The position numbers were made by a program, and so were the translations under genes. A stretch of DNA of 7,938 nucleotides, from positions 1-7,938 of the forward strand of contig JAUNHO010000039.1 of the NCBI GenBank assembly GCA_030523905.1. The letters are read 5' to 3'. The notes beneath the pieces were generated by a model. It searched no databases and was not told the origin of the DNA. It saw nothing but the letters and a program-made list of their open reading frames with translations. This stretch comes from Bergeyella zoohelcum (GTDB taxonomy: Bacteria; Bacteroidota; Bacteroidia; Flavobacteriales; Weeksellaceae). Positions 6,123 through 7,938 of this stretch are shown here, piece after piece. Numbering within the stretch: position 1 is the first letter of the stretch; each line of letters starts with the position of its first letter.

Positions 6123-6752
6123 TTATTTCTTTAGATTTTCCTGGAATTTTTCTACTGCACCTTCAAAAAACACTATCTCACCTGCATTTATTAAATCATA
6201 AGAAGAGATTTCATTATAATTTAATACTCTTGTTTTAGGCAAGTTTCTTGAAGATAAATACACATTCTTATTAGCTTCAGGAAGGATAAACAAAGATTTT
6301 TTACCATTAAGTTCAAGTGCATTCAATACACTGATAAATTCCTTTGTTTTAGGAGCTGCAAAGCTCATATCTTCCAAAACTTTAATACTATTTTCTCTCA
6401 TTTTTTGAGAAAGAACAGATTTTTTAGCCAATCTCTTAAGAGCTTTATTCAGTTTGAATCTATAGTTTCTTGGTCTAGGACCGAAGATTCTACCTCCACC
6501 TCTGAACACAGGAGACTTAATATCACCATATCTTGCAGAACCTGAACCTTTTTGCTTCTTAAGTTTTTTAGTAGAAGCCGTAATTTCGCTTCTTTCTTTT
6601 GCTTTATGAGTTCCTTGTCTTTGAGCAGCAAGGTATTGTTTTACTTCTAGGTAAACCGCGTGCTGATTTGGCTCAATCCCGAATACAGACTCGTCCAAAG
6701 TTACTTTTCTTCCGGTTTCCTTTCCTGATGTATTTAATACTACTAGTTCCAT
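6123..6752 (-). CDS. rplD: 50S ribosomal protein L4 (uL4)
   Basis: L4 is an early assembly protein whose extended loop reaches the tunnel constriction opposite L22. In gammaproteobacteria it also represses the S10 operon through the leader RNA. The product is 209 residues. It has an N-terminal MELVVLNTSGKETGRKVTLD strand pair, then the basic tunnel loop at about 45-100 with KKQKGSGSARYGD (65-77) and FRGGGRIFGPRPR (83-95). A globular Rossmann-like C-terminal half includes SLFILPEANKNVYLSSRNLP (153-172). It overlaps the end of rplC by 10 bases, indicating tight coupling. Whether it regulates this operon cannot be told, but a hairpin is present in the leader. Confidence 0.98.
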   Translation of the reverse strand: MELVVLNTSGKETGRKVTLDESVFGIEPNQHAVYLEVKQYLAAQRQGTHKAKERSEITASTKKLKKQKGSGSARYGDIKSPVFRGGGRIFGPRPRNYRFKLNKALKRLAKKSVLSQKMRENSIKVLEDMSFAAPKTKEFISVLNALELNGKKSLFILPEANKNVYLSSRNLPKTRVLNYNEISSYDLINAGEIVFFEGAVEKFQENLKK

Positions 6753-7366
6753 CTTCTGATAATTACATATGAATTTTTAGCCCCCGGAACAGCACCTTTT
6801 ACTACTAAAAGATTTTGTTCTTCATCTACTTTTAACACTTGAAGATTCTGAACGGTAACTTGCTTACCACCCATTCTTCCCGCCATTCTCATTCCCTTGA
6901 ATACTCTTGAAGGGTCTGAACCAGCACCGATGGAACCTGGAGCTCTCAATCTATTGTGCTGACCGTGCGTCTGTTGCATTACACCTCCAAAGCCGTGTCT
7001 TTTCACCACCCCTTGGAATCCTTTACCTTTTGAAGTACCAGTAACATCTACAAACTCGCCTTCTGCGAATAGATTTACCTTCACCTCATCTCCTACTTGC
7101 AAATGTTCAAATCCGTGGTGGAATTCTACTAATTTTGCCTTTGGAGTAGAACCAGCCTTTTTGAAATGACCAGCCAATGCCTTACCGACATTCTTCTCAC
7201 TCTTGTCATCGAAACCTAATTGATAGCCCACATAACCATCTTTTTCTACGGTTCTGACCTGTAAAACCGAGCACGGACCTGCTTGAATAACCGTACAAGG
7301 AATATTCTTCCCTGATTCATCAAACAATGAGGTCATACCGATTTTTTTACCAATAATACCTGACAT
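6743..7366 (-). CDS. rplC: 50S ribosomal protein L3 (uL3)
   Basis: L3 is one of the first proteins to bind 23S rRNA, and its loop reaches towards the peptidyl-transferase centre. The product is 207 residues and begins MSGIIGKKIGMTSLFDESGK. The signature segment VDVTGTSKGKGFQGVVKRHG lies at 106-125. The inner loop contains HNRLRAPGSIGAGSDPSRVF (137-156) followed by KGMRMAGRMG. At position 150, where E. coli L3 has the glutamine methylated by PrmB, an ungapped comparison places serine. It is the first gene after the promoter at 7464-7494, with an A-rich leader and no Shine-Dalgarno sequence, and it overlaps rplD by 10 bases. rpsJ, its common upstream neighbour, is absent here. Confidence 0.98.
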   Translation of the reverse strand: MSGIIGKKIGMTSLFDESGKNIPCTVIQAGPCSVLQVRTVEKDGYVGYQLGFDDKSEKNVGKALAGHFKKAGSTPKAKLVEFHHGFEHLQVGDEVKVNLFAEGEFVDVTGTSKGKGFQGVVKRHGFGGVMQQTHGQHNRLRAPGSIGAGSDPSRVFKGMRMAGRMGGKQVTVQNLQVLKVDEEQNLLVVKGAVPGAKNSYVIIRRWN

Positions 7367-7404
7367 TATTAAAAATTATATCTAAATTATTTATCTCTTT
7401 CAAA

Positions 7405-7457
7405 CATTTTATAAAGATAAGCCACCATACAACTAGGCACAACCTTCCTATAAAATG
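7405..7457 (-). promoter_or_regulatory. rplC leader RNA hairpin (inverted repeat)
   Basis: A perfect 9-bp inverted repeat, CATTTTATA at 7405-7413 and TATAAAATG at 7449-7457, encloses 35 bases and could extend inward by two G-U pairs in RNA. The predicted transcription start (about 7456-7459) falls at its outer edge, so the mRNA would begin with this hairpin about 40-90 bases before the rplC ATG. It could protect the 5' end or bind a ribosomal protein for feedback; both roles are inferences. The stem is AU-rich and therefore weak alone. No U-run follows it. Confidence 0.5.
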
Positions 7458-7463
7458 AGTGTG

Positions 7464-7494
7464 CAAATATATAAACTTTTTTTTAACTGACAAA
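7464..7494 (-). promoter_or_regulatory. Bacteroidota-type promoter of the ribosomal operon
   Basis: On the minus strand, TTTG (7494-7491) and TATATTTG (7471-7464) are separated by 19 bases. This matches the TTTG-N19-21-TAnnTTTG consensus of the primary sigma factor in Bacteroidota. The spacer includes a run of eight As. The predicted start is about 5-8 bases downstream, near 7457, giving a leader of about 90 bases. It is the only good match I found in 7367-7578, and it explains expression of rplC and the downstream genes without relying on read-through from the GLPGLI gene. Confidence 0.8.
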
Positions 7495-7510
7495 CAATGA
7501 GTTAAAAAAA
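7478..7510. repeat. 11-bp palindrome around the promoter -33 element
   Basis: TTTTTTTAACT at 7478-7488 and AGTTAAAAAAA at 7500-7510 form a perfect 11-bp inverted repeat around 11 bases. The -33 TTTG lies inside the loop and one arm fills part of the promoter spacer. It could be an operator-like site or an A-tract bend that boosts transcription; the sequence does not decide. On the minus strand the T-run (7510-7504) could also help end transcripts of the GLPGLI gene, but no GC-rich stem precedes it. Confidence 0.5.
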
Positions 7511-7578
7511 CATTTATTTTTCAATTTTGCCATATTATTTTATTGCTTATCGATTATTCATTCTTTACTAATCAGATT

Positions 7579-7938
7579 TTATCTCAACCAAATATCATTT
7601 TTTTCCAAAGGGTTATTATACTTTCTAAAAAACTCTAAATAATCGGATTCCATACGCTCTACTAAATCTTTATTTGAAATACTTTCACCATTAAATTTAA
7701 CTCCAATAGACATTCCCTCTGAAGACATTGTTGCTAACTTCTGTCTCAATATTCCTGCTGGGTCTTTATAAATTTTGACTTTCAATTTATTCAACTCCTC
7801 TAAAGAAAGCAATTTAACCGAATTGGATAATTTAATTTTATCATCAGTTTTTGATATAGAATTAAGCCTAAAATTATACTCTTTTTCATTATCTGAAACC
7901 TCCAAAATAAGCCCTGGAAGACCTGAAAATCTATATAC
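7579..7938 (-). CDS. GLPGLI family protein, 5' end outside window
   Basis: The frame is open to the right edge, and its first visible codons read VYRFSGLPGLILEVSDNEKE, containing the diagnostic GLPGLI motif (TIGR01200 family). Members are Bacteroidota proteins of roughly 200-300 residues, often secreted and often in paralogous sets; their function is not established. Only the last 119 residues are visible, ending YNNPLEKNDIWLR, so any signal peptide lies outside. A TTG at 7905 in this frame is internal and not a plausible start, because the motif lies upstream of it. The gene has the same orientation as the ribosomal operon, but a 212-base gap with its own promoter separates them. The motif and the phylum fit make the family call strong; no role is assigned. 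Confidence 0.88.
   Translation of the reverse strand, partial: VYRFSGLPGLILEVSDNEKEYNFRLNSISKTDDKIKLSNSVKLLSLEELNKLKVKIYKDPAGILRQKLATMSSEGMSIGVKFNGESISNKDLVERMESDYLEFFRKYNNPLEKNDIWLR

Noticed and set aside
6449..6631. 60-residue minus-strand frame inside rplD
   Set aside because: It is an alternative frame of the Lys/Arg-rich L4 loop with no homology seen and no independent start signal.
7500..7578. Rho-independent terminator for the GLPGLI gene
   Set aside because: A T-run exists at 7510-7504 on the minus strand, but only a weak A/T stem precedes it; the evidence is too thin to annotate.
7579..7905. A complete 108-residue hypothetical protein starting at TTG 7905
   Set aside because: The frame continues upstream to the window edge and includes the GLPGLI motif, so this is the C-terminal part of a longer gene.

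Overview
The window is a ribosomal-protein operon from a low-GC member of the Bacteroidota, most likely a flavobacterium near Chryseobacterium/Elizabethkingia/Riemerella (Weeksellaceae-like). The evidence is Bacteroidota-type ribosomal proteins (for example the L2 motif NPVDHPMGGGEG), A-rich upstream regions mostly without Shine-Dalgarno sequences, a promoter of the TTTG-N19-TAnnTTTG class used in this phylum, and a GLPGLI-family gene, a family characteristic of Bacteroidota. The genus is an inference; the phylum is secure.

All genes read on the minus strand, so transcription runs from high to low coordinates. At the right edge (7579-7938) is the C-terminal part of a GLPGLI-family protein whose start lies outside the window. 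A 212-base gap (7367-7578) follows, with a well-matched promoter, an 11-bp palindrome around its -33 element, and an inverted repeat that would form a hairpin at the 5' end of the transcript. The operon then runs rplC, rplD, rplW, rplB, rpsS, rplV, rpsC, rplP, rpmC, rpsQ, rplN, rplX, rplE, rpsN, rpsH and rplF, the last cut off by the left edge after 160 codons. This is the usual S10-spc gene order, except that rpsJ (S10) is not directly upstream of rplC. The S10 and spc parts are fused: rpsQ and rplN overlap by one base.

The genes are tightly packed, with gaps of 0-19 bases and two overlaps, apart from three long internal gaps: rplW-rplB (100 bases), rpsC-rplP (64 bases) and rpsN-rpsH (108 bases). 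Each of these three holds a run of degenerate 7-base units together with an inverted repeat. This is clearest in rplW-rplB (units such as GCAGTAA, GCAGAAA, GCGGAAA) and rpsC-rplP (TCTAATT, TCTATTT, TCTAACC, TCTAATT). These elements are the main structure not explained by the genes.

The products are components of the two ribosomal subunits (eleven large-subunit and five small-subunit proteins), co-expressed to supply assembly in equal amounts. I see no defence system, mobile element, CRISPR array, tRNA or rRNA.
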